A stretch of DNA of 41,965 bases from assembly GCF_029869545.1 (NCBI RefSeq), contig NZ_JARWQD010000287.1:1-41965 (forward strand), read 5' to 3'. Under the pieces are notes generated by a model. The model saw only the letters and a program-made list of their open reading frames with translations. It was not told the origin of the DNA and did not search any database. The translations under genes and the position numbers were made by a program. Below are positions 8,193 through 15,925 of this stretch, piece after piece (position 1 is the first letter of the stretch; each line of letters begins with the position of its first letter). Origin of the DNA: Nocardia wallacei (lineage in GTDB: Bacteria > Actinomycetota > Actinomycetes > Mycobacteriales > Mycobacteriaceae).

Positions 8193-10546
8193 CGGTTGTC
8201 CTTCCCGGCGGCGCGCGCCCGGTCGATCATGTCCACGATCCGCGACGGGGACAGCGGCAGCTCGGAAATCTCGACCCCGAACGGCGCGAGCGCGTCCGCG
8301 ACGGCGTTGAGCACGGCCGGGGTGGAGCCGATGGCACCGCTCTCGCCGACACCCTTGAAACTGCCCGGGCCGGGACTCGGCGTCTCGACGTGCCCGACCT
8401 CGATGACCGGCACCTCCGACGCGGTCGGCAGCAGGTAGTCCAGGAAGGTCGTCGCGACCGGATTGCCGCTGTCGTCGTAGGCCAGATGCTCGTAGAGCGC
8501 GCCGCCGATGCCCTGCACCGTCCCGCCGTAGATCTGCCCCTCCACCACGCTCGGGTTGATCATCGGGCCGCAGTCCTCGCTGACGATGTAGCGCAGCAGC
8601 GTCACCGCACCGGTCTCGACATCGACCTCGCAGGTGCACACGTGCGTCGCGTTGGCCCAGATGGCGATCTGCGGGGTCTTGTAGCGGCCGCTGGATTCCA
8701 GCCCCGGCGGCATCCCGGGCGGCAGGCTGTCGGCTTGGAAGTAGGCGATATCGGCGATCTCCGCCAGCGTGAGTGCGCTGTCGGGCGCGCCGCGCACGCT
8801 CGCCCGGCTGCCGGAGACCTCGATCTCGTCGGGGGTGGTGTTCAGCCGATGGGCGGCGATCGCGCGGATCCTGTCCCGCAGCACCGAGGCGGTCTGCTCG
8901 ATCGCGCCCGCCGTCATCGACCCCGACCGGCTGCCGCCGGTGCCGCCGCCGAACGGCGTGATCGCCGTGTCGCCCTGGATGGTTCGCACGTCGGACAGGG
9001 CCGCGCCGAGCGCGTCGGCGGTCAGTTGCACGACGGTCGTCTCGAGGCTGTTGCCCGCCGATCCACCGGCGACATAGACGTTGACCTTGCCGGACGGTTC
9101 GATCCGGATGGTGGCGCCCTCGGTGGCGAGGAACGGGCTGGCGCCGGTGGTCGGCTCGAGGTAGGTGCAGGTGCCGACGCCGAGGTAGCGGCCCCGGGCG
9201 CGGGCGAGGCGCTGGTCCTCGCGGAACGCCTCGTAGTCCAGCATCTCGACGGCCTGCTCCAGCGTCTCCAGCGGCGAGACATTGTCGTGCGGCATGCCGT
9301 TCGCGTTCGCGCGCGGAAATTCGTCGCGGCGCAGCATGTTTCGGCGCCGCAGCTCGATCGGATCCACGCCCATCCGCCGCGCCGCCCGGTCGAGCAGGAC
9401 CTCGCGCGCGACGGACTCGAACTGCCACGGCCCCCGATAGGCGACCCGTCCGACGGTATTGGAGTACACGAACTTCGCGGTGAAGGAGGCGTCGGTGATC
9501 CGATACGGTCCCGGGAACAGCATCCCGACCGGGATGCCGCCGACGATCGGCGAGGGCGTCGGATAGGCGCCGGCGTTCTGTACGTGCGCGATGGATGCGG
9601 CGAGGATGGCGCCGTCGGCGTCGAATGCCATGGCGACATCGGCCTTTTCGTGCCGGGACATGCCGGAAGCCATGAGGTTTTCCTGGCGGTCCTCGATCCA
9701 TTTCACGGCGTGGCCGAGCTTGCGCGCGGCCAGCAGGACGCACATGTCCTCGCGCAGCGGTAGCTGTTTGAGCCCGAATCCGCCGCCGGTGTCGCGGGCG
9801 ATGACACGCACCTGATGCTCGTCGATGCCGAGCAGCCGGGCGCAGAAGGCGCGTACCTCGTGCGGCGACTGGGTGGAACTCCACACCGTCATCTCCGCGG
9901 CCGGTGCCGACCATTCCGCGACGATGCCGCGGGTCTCCATCGGCACCGGCAGGTATGCCTGCTGAAAGATGCTCTGGCGCACTACATGTGCGGCCGAGTC
10001 GAAGATCGGCTGCAGATCCGCCGCGGGGCGGCCGCCCATCTCGCCCGCGGAATTGCCCGCGAATCCGGCGTGCACCAGGTTCGGTGACGTATCCGCGGTG
10101 GTGTAGTCGACCACGGGCTCGAGCGGTTCGTAGTCGACGATCACCTGTTCGACGGCGTCTTCGGCGACGTACCGGTCGGTGGCGATCACCAGGGCCACCG
10201 GATCTCCGACGAACCGGGCCTCCTCCTCGGCCAGCGGCGGCCGCGGGACCGGCGGCATGCCCGCCATATCCAGGTCGTAGGAGATCTGGTGCGCACCGGG
10301 ATTGAGGTCCGCCGCGGTGTAGACCGCCAGCACGCCGTCGAGTTCCAGCGCGCCCGCGACGTCGATCTCGCCGATCCGCGCGCGTGCCAGCGGGCTGCGG
10401 ACGAAGCAGGCGTGCGCCATGCCGGGCCGGGTCACATCGTCGATGAAGGTGCCCGCGCCGGTCACCAGGCGCGCGTCCTCGAGGCGGGGGACCCGGGTGC
10501 CGACGACGTGTGCGGTGGCGGCTTCGGTCCCGGTCATCGGAGTCAT
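8189..10546 (-). CDS. Mo hydroxylase large (molybdopterin) subunit, xanthine-dehydrogenase family, not CO dehydrogenase, 785 aa
   Basis: This catalytic subunit carries molybdopterin cytosine dinucleotide and should hydroxylate a C-H bond using water. Molybdopterin contacts such as DTGGGFGLK (residues 252-260) are present, and the C-terminal catalytic glutamate is Glu735 in KGVGESGAIG. The active-site loop reads AYRGPWQFE (369-377). Known CO dehydrogenases have AYxCSFR (form I) or AYRGAGR (form II), so a CO role is not supported; an aldehyde, N-heterocycle or ring-carbon substrate is more likely. I place the start at ATG 10546 (MTPMTG), with AAGGA nine bases upstream; an ATG at 10573 is possible. 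An exact operator lies 84 bases upstream. Confidence 0.9.
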   Translation of the reverse strand: MTPMTGTEAATAHVVGTRVPRLEDARLVTGAGTFIDDVTRPGMAHACFVRSPLARARIGEIDVAGALELDGVLAVYTAADLNPGAHQISYDLDMAGMPPVPRPPLAEEEARFVGDPVALVIATDRYVAEDAVEQVIVDYEPLEPVVDYTTADTSPNLVHAGFAGNSAGEMGGRPAADLQPIFDSAAHVVRQSIFQQAYLPVPMETRGIVAEWSAPAAEMTVWSSTQSPHEVRAFCARLLGIDEHQVRVIARDTGGGFGLKQLPLREDMCVLLAARKLGHAVKWIEDRQENLMASGMSRHEKADVAMAFDADGAILAASIAHVQNAGAYPTPSPIVGGIPVGMLFPGPYRITDASFTAKFVYSNTVGRVAYRGPWQFESVAREVLLDRAARRMGVDPIELRRRNMLRRDEFPRANANGMPHDNVSPLETLEQAVEMLDYEAFREDQRLARARGRYLGVGTCTYLEPTTGASPFLATEGATIRIEPSGKVNVYVAGGSAGNSLETTVVQLTADALGAALSDVRTIQGDTAITPFGGGTGGSRSGSMTAGAIEQTASVLRDRIRAIAAHRLNTTPDEIEVSGSRASVRGAPDSALTLAEIADIAYFQADSLPPGMPPGLESSGRYKTPQIAIWANATHVCTCEVDVETGAVTLLRYIVSEDCGPMINPSVVEGQIYGGTVQGIGGALYEHLAYDDSGNPVATTFLDYLLPTASEVPVIEVGHVETPSPGPGSFKGVGESGAIGSTPAVLNAVADALAPFGVEISELPLSPSRIVDMIDRARAAGKDNR

Positions 10547-10629
10547 TCGGCTGATCCTTCGTTCATTCGACACCGGCCAGCGTGCCGACGATACGTATGT
10601 CGAATGTGAGTATGACGTTAGAATGAATA

Positions 10630-10644
10630 GAGAATAGCATTCTC
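10630..10644. promoter_or_regulatory. Operator copy 2 (exact) in the Mo hydroxylase / xdhC divergent promoter
   Basis: GAGAATAGCATTCTC is an exact GAGAAT-N3-ATTCTC inverted repeat. It lies 84 bases upstream of the large-subunit start (-) and 42 bases upstream of the xdhC start (+), so one bound protein could control both directions. Confidence 0.85.
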
Positions 10645-10685
10645 ACCCAATGTGCAGGCAAGTCGCCGACTGCCGGGAGGTCACC

Positions 10686-11768
10686 ATGCGGGAACTGGGC
10701 GCACACCTGCTGCGATGGCATGCGGCGAACACCACCTACGCGCTCGCCACGGTGGTGGCCGTGAGCGGCAGCGCGCCCCGCCCGGCGGGCGCCACGATGG
10801 CGGTGGACGAGTTCGGGAATGCGCGGGGGAGCCTGTCGGGGGGATGCGTGGAGGGCGCGGTGTACGAGCTGTGCCGGGAGGTGCTCGGCACCGCCCGGCC
10901 GGTGCGCCGGAGGTTCGGCTACAGCGCCGACGATGCCTTCGCCGTCGGCCTGACCTGCGGGGGTGAGCTGGAGGTCTTCGTGCACCGGATCACCGCCCAG
11001 CACCACCCGGCGATCGAGGCCGCGCTCGATCCCGGCGGCCCGCTGGCCCTGGTGCGCGATCTGGATTCGGGGGCATTGGTGGCGGTGGGGCCTGGCATTG
11101 CCGCGGGGAGCCGGGTCGATCCCGCCGTGGTGCGCCGGGCCCGGGCGATGCTCGAGGCCGGGATGACGGGGGTGTGCGTCGTCGGCTGTGCGGATCGCGA
11201 GCGCACCGTGTTCGTCGAGTCGTTCGTGCCGCCGCCGCGCATGATCGTCTTCGGCGCAACGGATTTCGCCACGGCGCTGTGCCGGGTGGGCCGAATGCTC
11301 GGCTACCGCGTCACCGTGTGCGAGCCGCGTCCCGCCTTCGCCGACCCCGCCCGGATTCCTGAGGCGGACGAGGTGGTGCGCGAGTGGCCGGACCGGTACC
11401 TGCGCCACACCCCGGTCGACGCGCGCACCGTGATCTGCGTCCTGACTCACGACCCGAAATTCGACATCCCGGTCCTCGCCGAGGCGCTGCGGCTGCCGGT
11501 GGCCTATGTGGGCGCGCTGGGCTCGCGCCGCTCCGACCGCGACCGCCGCCGAGGGTTGCGCGCCGCCGGTCTCTCCGATCACGAACTGCGGCACCTGCAT
11601 TCGCCGATCGGCCTGGAACTGGGCGGGCAGACCCCGGAGGAGACCGCGGTGTCGATCGCGGCGGAGATCGTGGCCATCCGGCGCGGCGGTTCGTCCCGGC
11701 CGCTGTCCGCCACCGACCGCCCCATCCATCCGGGAAGTGAACTGCCCGTCGCGGAATCGTCGGCCTGA
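10686..11768 (+). CDS. xdhC: XdhC/CoxI-family molybdenum cofactor maturation protein, 360 aa
   Basis: XdhC proteins bind the molybdenum cofactor, aid its sulfuration and insert it into xanthine-dehydrogenase-type enzymes. The N-terminal XdhC_CoxI domain shows LATVVAVSGSAPRPAGATM (residues 20-38) and SGGCVEGAVYE (51-61, the conserved Gly-Gly-Cys). The second half is the Rossmann-like XdhC domain, ending in YVGALGSRRSDRDRR and LHSPIGLELGGQTPEETAVSIAAEIVA. I use ATG 10686 because GGGAGG stands six or seven bases upstream and the family begins MREL; the in-frame ATG at 10650 is possible but lacks a site. It is divergent from the Mo hydroxylase operon, its expected client, and shares operator copy 2. 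Confidence 0.92.
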   Translation: MRELGAHLLRWHAANTTYALATVVAVSGSAPRPAGATMAVDEFGNARGSLSGGCVEGAVYELCREVLGTARPVRRRFGYSADDAFAVGLTCGGELEVFVHRITAQHHPAIEAALDPGGPLALVRDLDSGALVAVGPGIAAGSRVDPAVVRRARAMLEAGMTGVCVVGCADRERTVFVESFVPPPRMIVFGATDFATALCRVGRMLGYRVTVCEPRPAFADPARIPEADEVVREWPDRYLRHTPVDARTVICVLTHDPKFDIPVLAEALRLPVAYVGALGSRRSDRDRRRGLRAAGLSDHELRHLHSPIGLELGGQTPEETAVSIAAEIVAIRRGGSSRPLSATDRPIHPGSELPVAESSA

Positions 11769-11790
11769 CGCCGAATGCCGCTGTGCCGCT

Positions 11791-12621
11791 TCAGTCCAGG
11801 AACAAATCCGGGGTGGGATGCTCGCCGCCGCCGTAGGGGGTGAGGTCGTCGATACCGGCGTAGAGGGACAGGGCGTCGGCGTCGAGGAAGCAGTTGCCGG
11901 TGACGCGGGCGGCGGGTTGGGTGAGGATGGCGAGGGCGGCGTCGGCCATGATCTCGGGGCTGCGGGCCGCGGCGAGCTGGCGCTCGGCATCGGGGAGATT
12001 GGCGACCGCCGACGTGGCGATGAATGTTTGCGGCCACAGGCAGTTGAAAGCTATTCCGGCGGCGGCGAATTCGGCAGCCCAGCCCAGCGAGAGCAGTGTC
12101 ATTCCGTACTTGGACAGGGTGTAGGCGGGATGCGCGCCGAGCCAGCGCGGATTCAGGTTCACCGGCGGCGCGATGGTCAGCACGTGCGGGTTGGCGGCGT
12201 CGCGCAGCTGCGGCAGGCACGCCTGGGTCAGCAGGAAGGTGCCGCGAATGTTGATGTCCTGTATCAGATCGAACTTCTTGGCCGACAGCCGCTCGGTGGG
12301 TTCGGTGGCGATCGCGCTGGCATTGTTCACGCACAGGTCGATGCCGCCGAACCGCTCCATCGCCGTATCCACCACGCGCCGCACGTCGGCCTCCTCGCGG
12401 ACGTCGCCGACCACGGCGGCCGCCCGGCCGCCCGCGGCCTCGATCTCGGCGGCCGCGGTGTGCACGGTGCCCGGCAGCCGCGGATGTGGTTCGGCGGTCT
12501 TGGCGAGCAGGACCACGTTGGCGCCCCGCCGGGCGGCGGCGACGGCGATCGCGAGCCCGATGCCGCGGCTCGCGCCGGATACCACCATCGTGCGATCGGT
12601 CAGTGATTGCAGGTCGGACAT
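11791..12621 (-). CDS. HSDL2-like short-chain dehydrogenase, 276 aa
   Basis: This NAD(P)-dependent SDR resembles the hydroxysteroid-dehydrogenase-like 2 group. After the cofactor motif SGASRGIG (residues 16-23) comes LLAKTAEPHPRLPGTVHTAA, the insert typical of that group. NNASAI and the catalytic YTLSK (Tyr-x3-Lys) follow, with the IN(I)RGTFL helix in between. The start is set at ATG 12621 with GAGGAG five bases upstream; a longer frame to 12702 has no such site. Human HSDL2 is peroxisomal, but here the protein has no targeting signal. It is divergent from the mutase operon across an 86-base gap holding a degraded operator. It probably oxidises a hydroxyacyl-CoA or alicyclic alcohol (inference). 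Confidence 0.88.
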   Translation of the reverse strand: MSDLQSLTDRTMVVSGASRGIGLAIAVAAARRGANVVLLAKTAEPHPRLPGTVHTAAAEIEAAGGRAAAVVGDVREEADVRRVVDTAMERFGGIDLCVNNASAIATEPTERLSAKKFDLIQDINIRGTFLLTQACLPQLRDAANPHVLTIAPPVNLNPRWLGAHPAYTLSKYGMTLLSLGWAAEFAAAGIAFNCLWPQTFIATSAVANLPDAERQLAAARSPEIMADAALAILTQPAARVTGNCFLDADALSLYAGIDDLTPYGGGEHPTPDLFLD

Positions 12622-12669
12622 GGCACTCCTCGGTCCGGAACTCGCCTGTGACCAGGCGTTCGCAGTTAT

Positions 12670-12684
12670 GATATTGGCATTCTC
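12670..12684. promoter_or_regulatory. Degraded operator copy (right half exact) in the SDR / mutase divergent promoter
   Basis: GATATTGGCATTCTC keeps the right arm ATTCTC and 4 of 6 left-arm bases. Its position in a divergent promoter is like that of the exact copies, which is the main reason to list it. Confidence 0.45.
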
Positions 12685-12707
12685 CATTTTCGGAAGTAGC
12701 ATATTCG

Positions 12708-14288
12708 ATGATGAACAATAAGGTGCACACCTCCTCCGGGATCCCGCTGGAGCCGGTCTACGGGCCGGAGGACCGGCGCGGTGATCCGCCCCCGCCGGGC
12801 GCCTATCCCTTCACCCGCGGCAACTTCGCCACCGGCTACCGGGGGCGGCTGTGGACGTTCCGGCAGTACTCCGGATTCGGCACCGCCGAGGAGTCCAATC
12901 AGCGCTACCGCTATCTGCTCGAGCAGGGCGGTACCGGGCTGTCGGTCGCCCTCGACCTGCCGACCCAATGTGGTTACGACTCCGACGATCCCGAGGTGGG
13001 CGAGGAGGTGGGCCGCGTCGGCGTCGCCGTGGACACGCTCGCCGACGCCGAGGTGCTGTTCGACGGCATCCCGCTCGACGAGATCAGCACCAGCTTCACC
13101 ATCAACGGCACCGCGGCCATCCTGCTGGCGTTCTACGTGGCGGCCGCCGAGAAGAAGGGCGTGCCGCGGGGCAAGCTCACCGGCACGATTCAGAACGACA
13201 TCCTCAAGGAATACGCCTCGCGCGGTACCTGGATCTGGCCACCGGGGCCGTCGCTGCGGCTGATCGCCGACACCATCGAGTTCTGCGCGGCCGAGGTGCC
13301 GCGGTTCAACGCGATCTCGGTGGCGGGGGCGCACTTTCGCGACGCCGGGGCGAATGCCGTGCAGGAGATGGCCTTCACGCTCGCCGACGGAGTCACCTAC
13401 TGCGACACCGTGATCGCGCGCGGGCGGATGACCGTCGACCAGTTCGCGCCGCAGATCTCCTTCTTCTTCTACACCCACGGCGACTTCTTCGAGGAGATCG
13501 CGAAATACCGTGCGGGACGGCGACGGTGGGCCACCATCGTGCGCGAGCGCTACGGCGCGACGACCGACAAGGCATCGATGTTCCGGTTCGGCTGCGTGGC
13601 GGGCGGCGCGTCACTGTACGCCCCGCAGGCGCAGAACAATCTGGTCCGGGTGGCCTACGAGTCGATGGCCGCGGTGCTCGGCGGCGTGCAGTCGATGTTC
13701 ACCGCCGCCTGGGACGAGCCGTTCGCGCTGCCCAGCGAGGAGTCGGCGACGTTGGCGCTGCGGACCCAGCAGATCCTCGCCTACGAGACCGGGGTGACGC
13801 GGGTGGCCGATCCGCTCGGCGGCTCCTACTTCATCGAGGCCCTCACCGACGCCACCGAGGACCGGATCGTCGAGATCATGGGCGATCTGGAGCGGCACGG
13901 CGGCATGGTCCGCTGCATCGAGGACGGCTATCTCCAGGGTTTGATCGCGGACGAGGCGTACCGGCTGCACCAGGCGGTGGAGTCGGGCGAGCAGCCCGTG
14001 GTCGGGGTGAACCGGTTCGTCTCCGACGAGCCCGCACCCGATATCGGCACCTACGAACTGGACGCGGACGGCCGCGAACGGCAGCTGAAGCGGCTGGCCC
14101 GGGTGAAGGGCGAACGCGATTCCGCGGCCGTGCGCGACGCCCTCACCGCGCTGTCGTTCGCCGCGGAGGGAGACGCGAACCTGATGCACCACTTGATCGA
14201 CTGCGCCAACGCCTACTGCACGGTCGGCGAGATCACGGCCGCGCTGAAATCGGTGTGGGGCGAGTTCCAGCAGCCGGTGGTGTTCTGA
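12708..14288 (+). CDS. B12-dependent acyl-CoA mutase, large (catalytic) subunit, 526 aa
   Basis: This is a TIM-barrel mutase of the methylmalonyl-CoA mutase superfamily lacking the fused B12 domain, as in Icm/Hcm-type two-subunit enzymes. The N-terminus YPFTRGNF...RQYSGFGTAEESN and the TIQNDILKE loop (residues 160-168) are typical. Aligning by eye to Propionibacterium MCM, Tyr54 = Tyr89, Gln162 = Gln197, Arg172 = Arg207 and His209 = His244. Tyr and Arg are the pair that bind the substrate carboxylate; isobutyryl-CoA mutase has Phe/Gln and 2-hydroxyisobutyryl-CoA mutase has Ile plus an Asp that is Ala81 here. Unusually, MCM Tyr243 is Ala208 (SVAGAHF). A branched dicarboxylyl-CoA substrate is inferred. 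A tandem ATGATG makes 12708 or 12711 the start. Confidence 0.9.
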   Translation: MMNNKVHTSSGIPLEPVYGPEDRRGDPPPPGAYPFTRGNFATGYRGRLWTFRQYSGFGTAEESNQRYRYLLEQGGTGLSVALDLPTQCGYDSDDPEVGEEVGRVGVAVDTLADAEVLFDGIPLDEISTSFTINGTAAILLAFYVAAAEKKGVPRGKLTGTIQNDILKEYASRGTWIWPPGPSLRLIADTIEFCAAEVPRFNAISVAGAHFRDAGANAVQEMAFTLADGVTYCDTVIARGRMTVDQFAPQISFFFYTHGDFFEEIAKYRAGRRRWATIVRERYGATTDKASMFRFGCVAGGASLYAPQAQNNLVRVAYESMAAVLGGVQSMFTAAWDEPFALPSEESATLALRTQQILAYETGVTRVADPLGGSYFIEALTDATEDRIVEIMGDLERHGGMVRCIEDGYLQGLIADEAYRLHQAVESGEQPVVGVNRFVSDEPAPDIGTYELDADGRERQLKRLARVKGERDSAAVRDALTALSFAAEGDANLMHHLIDCANAYCTVGEITAALKSVWGEFQQPVVF

Positions 14289-14710
14289 TGGCCGCGCCGG
14301 CGCCCGTCCGGGTCCTCGTCGCCAAGCCCGGTCTCGACGGGCACGACCGGGGCGCGAAGATCGTCGCCCGGACGCTGCGCGACGCCGGATTCGAGGTGGT
14401 GTACACCGGAATTCGGCAGCGGGTCGAGGATATCGTCTCGATCGCCGTGCAGGAGGACGTGGCGGTGGTGGGCCTGAGCATCCTCTCGGGGGCGCACATC
14501 GCGCTGACCACGCGCGTGGTGGACGCGCTGCGGGCCGCCTCGGCGAGCGATATCGCGGTGGTCGTGGGCGGCACCATCCCGCACGCCGATGTGCCGAAAC
14601 TACTGGAAGCCGGTGCGGCGGCGGTCTTTCCGACGAGCACCCCGCTGGACACGCTCGTCGCGGAGATCCGGAAGCTGACCGGGCAGGAGGAACAGTGCGC
14701 ATCGGAGTGA
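14288..14710 (+). CDS. B12-dependent acyl-CoA mutase, small cobalamin-binding subunit, 140 aa
   Basis: This is a stand-alone cobalamin domain that supplies the lower axial histidine. The DxHxxG signature is in KPGLDGHDRGAK, with Asp17, His19 and Gly22. The family's GLSILSGAH and VVVGGTIPHADVPKLLEAGAAAVFPTSTPL follow, where GG and the TS/TP segment cradle the dimethylbenzimidazole tail. The ATG overlaps the large-subunit stop (TGATG), so the two are made in equal amounts. Length is normal for Icm/Hcm-type small subunits. The reactivation GTPase is encoded 8 kb away at 22974. Confidence 0.95.
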   Translation: MAAPAPVRVLVAKPGLDGHDRGAKIVARTLRDAGFEVVYTGIRQRVEDIVSIAVQEDVAVVGLSILSGAHIALTTRVVDALRAASASDIAVVVGGTIPHADVPKLLEAGAAAVFPTSTPLDTLVAEIRKLTGQEEQCASE

Positions 14711-15651
14711 TGATCGGGCCGGAGAAGGGGGACTCCGCGCGCAAGCTGGACCGGATGCTGCGCGATATCGAGTGGGCCGAGTCGGCGGGCCTGGACACGG
14801 CGTGGATTCCGCAGGTGCCCAACGACTTCGACGCGCTGATCACGATCGCGGCGATGGGCCTGCGCACCTCGCGGATCGAATTGGGTACGGCGGTGGTGCC
14901 GCTGCAGGCGCAGCATCCCATCGCCCTCGCGCGCCAGGCGCTTTCGGCGCAGGCGGCGGCCGCGGGACGGCTGGCGCTGGGAGTCGGGCCGTCGCATCAC
15001 TGGATCGTCCGCGACATGCTCGGCCTGCCCTACGACCGCCCCGCCGCCTACACCCGCGACTACCTCGACGTGCTGAACACCGCGCTGCGCGGTCCGGGAC
15101 CCGTCGACGTGGAGAATGCGACCTTCGCCGTGCACAATCCGCTCGAGCTGGGGCCGGTCGCTCCGGTGCCGGTGCTGGTCGCCGCGCTGGGGCCGGTCAT
15201 GCTGCGGATAGCGGGGGAGCGGGCCGACGGGACCGTGCTGTGGATGGCGGACGAGCGCGCGATCGCCGAACACATCGCGCCGAAGATCACCAAGTCGGCC
15301 GCCGACGCGGGCCGCCCGGCGCCGCGCATAGTGGCGGGCCTCCCCGTATGCCTGTGCGCGCGAAGCGAAATCGACGCGGCCAGGGCGCGGGCCAACCGGA
15401 TCCTCGGCGAGGCCGAGGTCTCGCCCAACTATCAGCGCCTGCTGGAACAGGGCGACGCCCGCGACATCGGCGACCTCTGCATCGCGGGCGACGAGGAGAC
15501 CATCGCCGCAGGCATGCGGCGCTACGCCGCCGCGGGCGCCACCGACCTCTCGATACGCCTGCTCCCGATCGGCGAAACTCGCGACGAACTCGTCGCCTCC
15601 AAACGCCGCACCCGAGACACCATCGCCCACCTGGCCACCGAATTGCGTTGA
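14695..15651 (+). CDS. LLM-class flavin/F420-dependent oxidoreductase, 318 aa
   Basis: A luciferase-like TIM-barrel oxidoreductase (MRIGVMIGPEKGD; ESAGLDTAWIPQVPNDFDAL; GVGPSHHWIVRDMLGLPYDRPA; AALGPVMLRIAGERADGTVLWMADE). The pattern is closest to the F420-dependent LLM group common in Mycobacteriales. F420 versus FMN use cannot be settled from sequence alone. The GTG start at 14695 has GGAGG four bases upstream and overlaps the mutase small-subunit end by 16 bases, so it is part of the mutase operon. It may reduce or oxidise the rearranged acyl-CoA or an enoyl intermediate (inference). Confidence 0.88.
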   Translation: MRIGVMIGPEKGDSARKLDRMLRDIEWAESAGLDTAWIPQVPNDFDALITIAAMGLRTSRIELGTAVVPLQAQHPIALARQALSAQAAAAGRLALGVGPSHHWIVRDMLGLPYDRPAAYTRDYLDVLNTALRGPGPVDVENATFAVHNPLELGPVAPVPVLVAALGPVMLRIAGERADGTVLWMADERAIAEHIAPKITKSAADAGRPAPRIVAGLPVCLCARSEIDAARARANRILGEAEVSPNYQRLLEQGDARDIGDLCIAGDEETIAAGMRRYAAAGATDLSIRLLPIGETRDELVASKRRTRDTIAHLATELR

Positions 15652-15696
15652 ACAGCATGCCCCCGCTCGTCTCCCCGACGCACCCCGCTGTTCGTC

Positions 15697-15864
15697 TCCC
15701 GGCGCGCTCCGCTCTTTGTTTCCCGGTGCGCTCCGCTCTTTGTGTCCCGGTGCGCTCCATTCTTTGTTTCCCCGTGCGCTCCGCTGTTCGTTTCCCGGTG
15801 CGCTCCGCTCTTTGCTTCCCGGTGCGTTCCGCTTCTTGTTTCCCGGTGCGTTCCGCTTCTTGTT
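15697..15864. repeat. Seven tandem copies of a 24-bp unit, plus degenerate flanking copies
   Basis: Units begin TCCCGGTGCG and continue with a CTCCGCTCTTTGTT-like second half. They start at 15697, 15721, 15745, 15769, 15793, 15817 and 15841. The last two are identical and the others differ at one to four positions. A decayed 25-base copy precedes (15672-15696) and a truncated one follows (15865-15876). It fills the 274-base gap between the LLM gene and the CoA-transferase. All forward frames and one reverse frame stay open because 24 is a multiple of 3, giving an 8-residue repeat such as APGNKERS on the minus strand; I treat that as a by-product. No dyad symmetry was seen within a unit. Confidence 0.92.
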
Positions 15865-15925
15865 TCCCGGCGCGCTTTTGGCCGGGATCAACGCCCGGAC
15901 GTCGTCGTCACACCGAGGAGCCACC

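Noticed and set aside
8189..10546. Carbon-monoxide dehydrogenase
   Set aside because: The active-site loop AYRGPW matches neither form I nor form II.
12708..14288. 2-hydroxyisobutyryl-CoA or isobutyryl-CoA mutase
   Set aside because: The diagnostic residues are Tyr, Arg and Ala, not Ile/Asp (Hcm) or Phe/Gln (Icm).
15672..15876. CRISPR array
   Set aside because: The units are directly tandem with no spacers, and there are no cas genes.
15716..15925. CoA-transferase start within the 24-bp repeats
   Set aside because: The extra peptide is pure repeat; GTG 15926 has a good ribosome site and fits the family's N-terminus.
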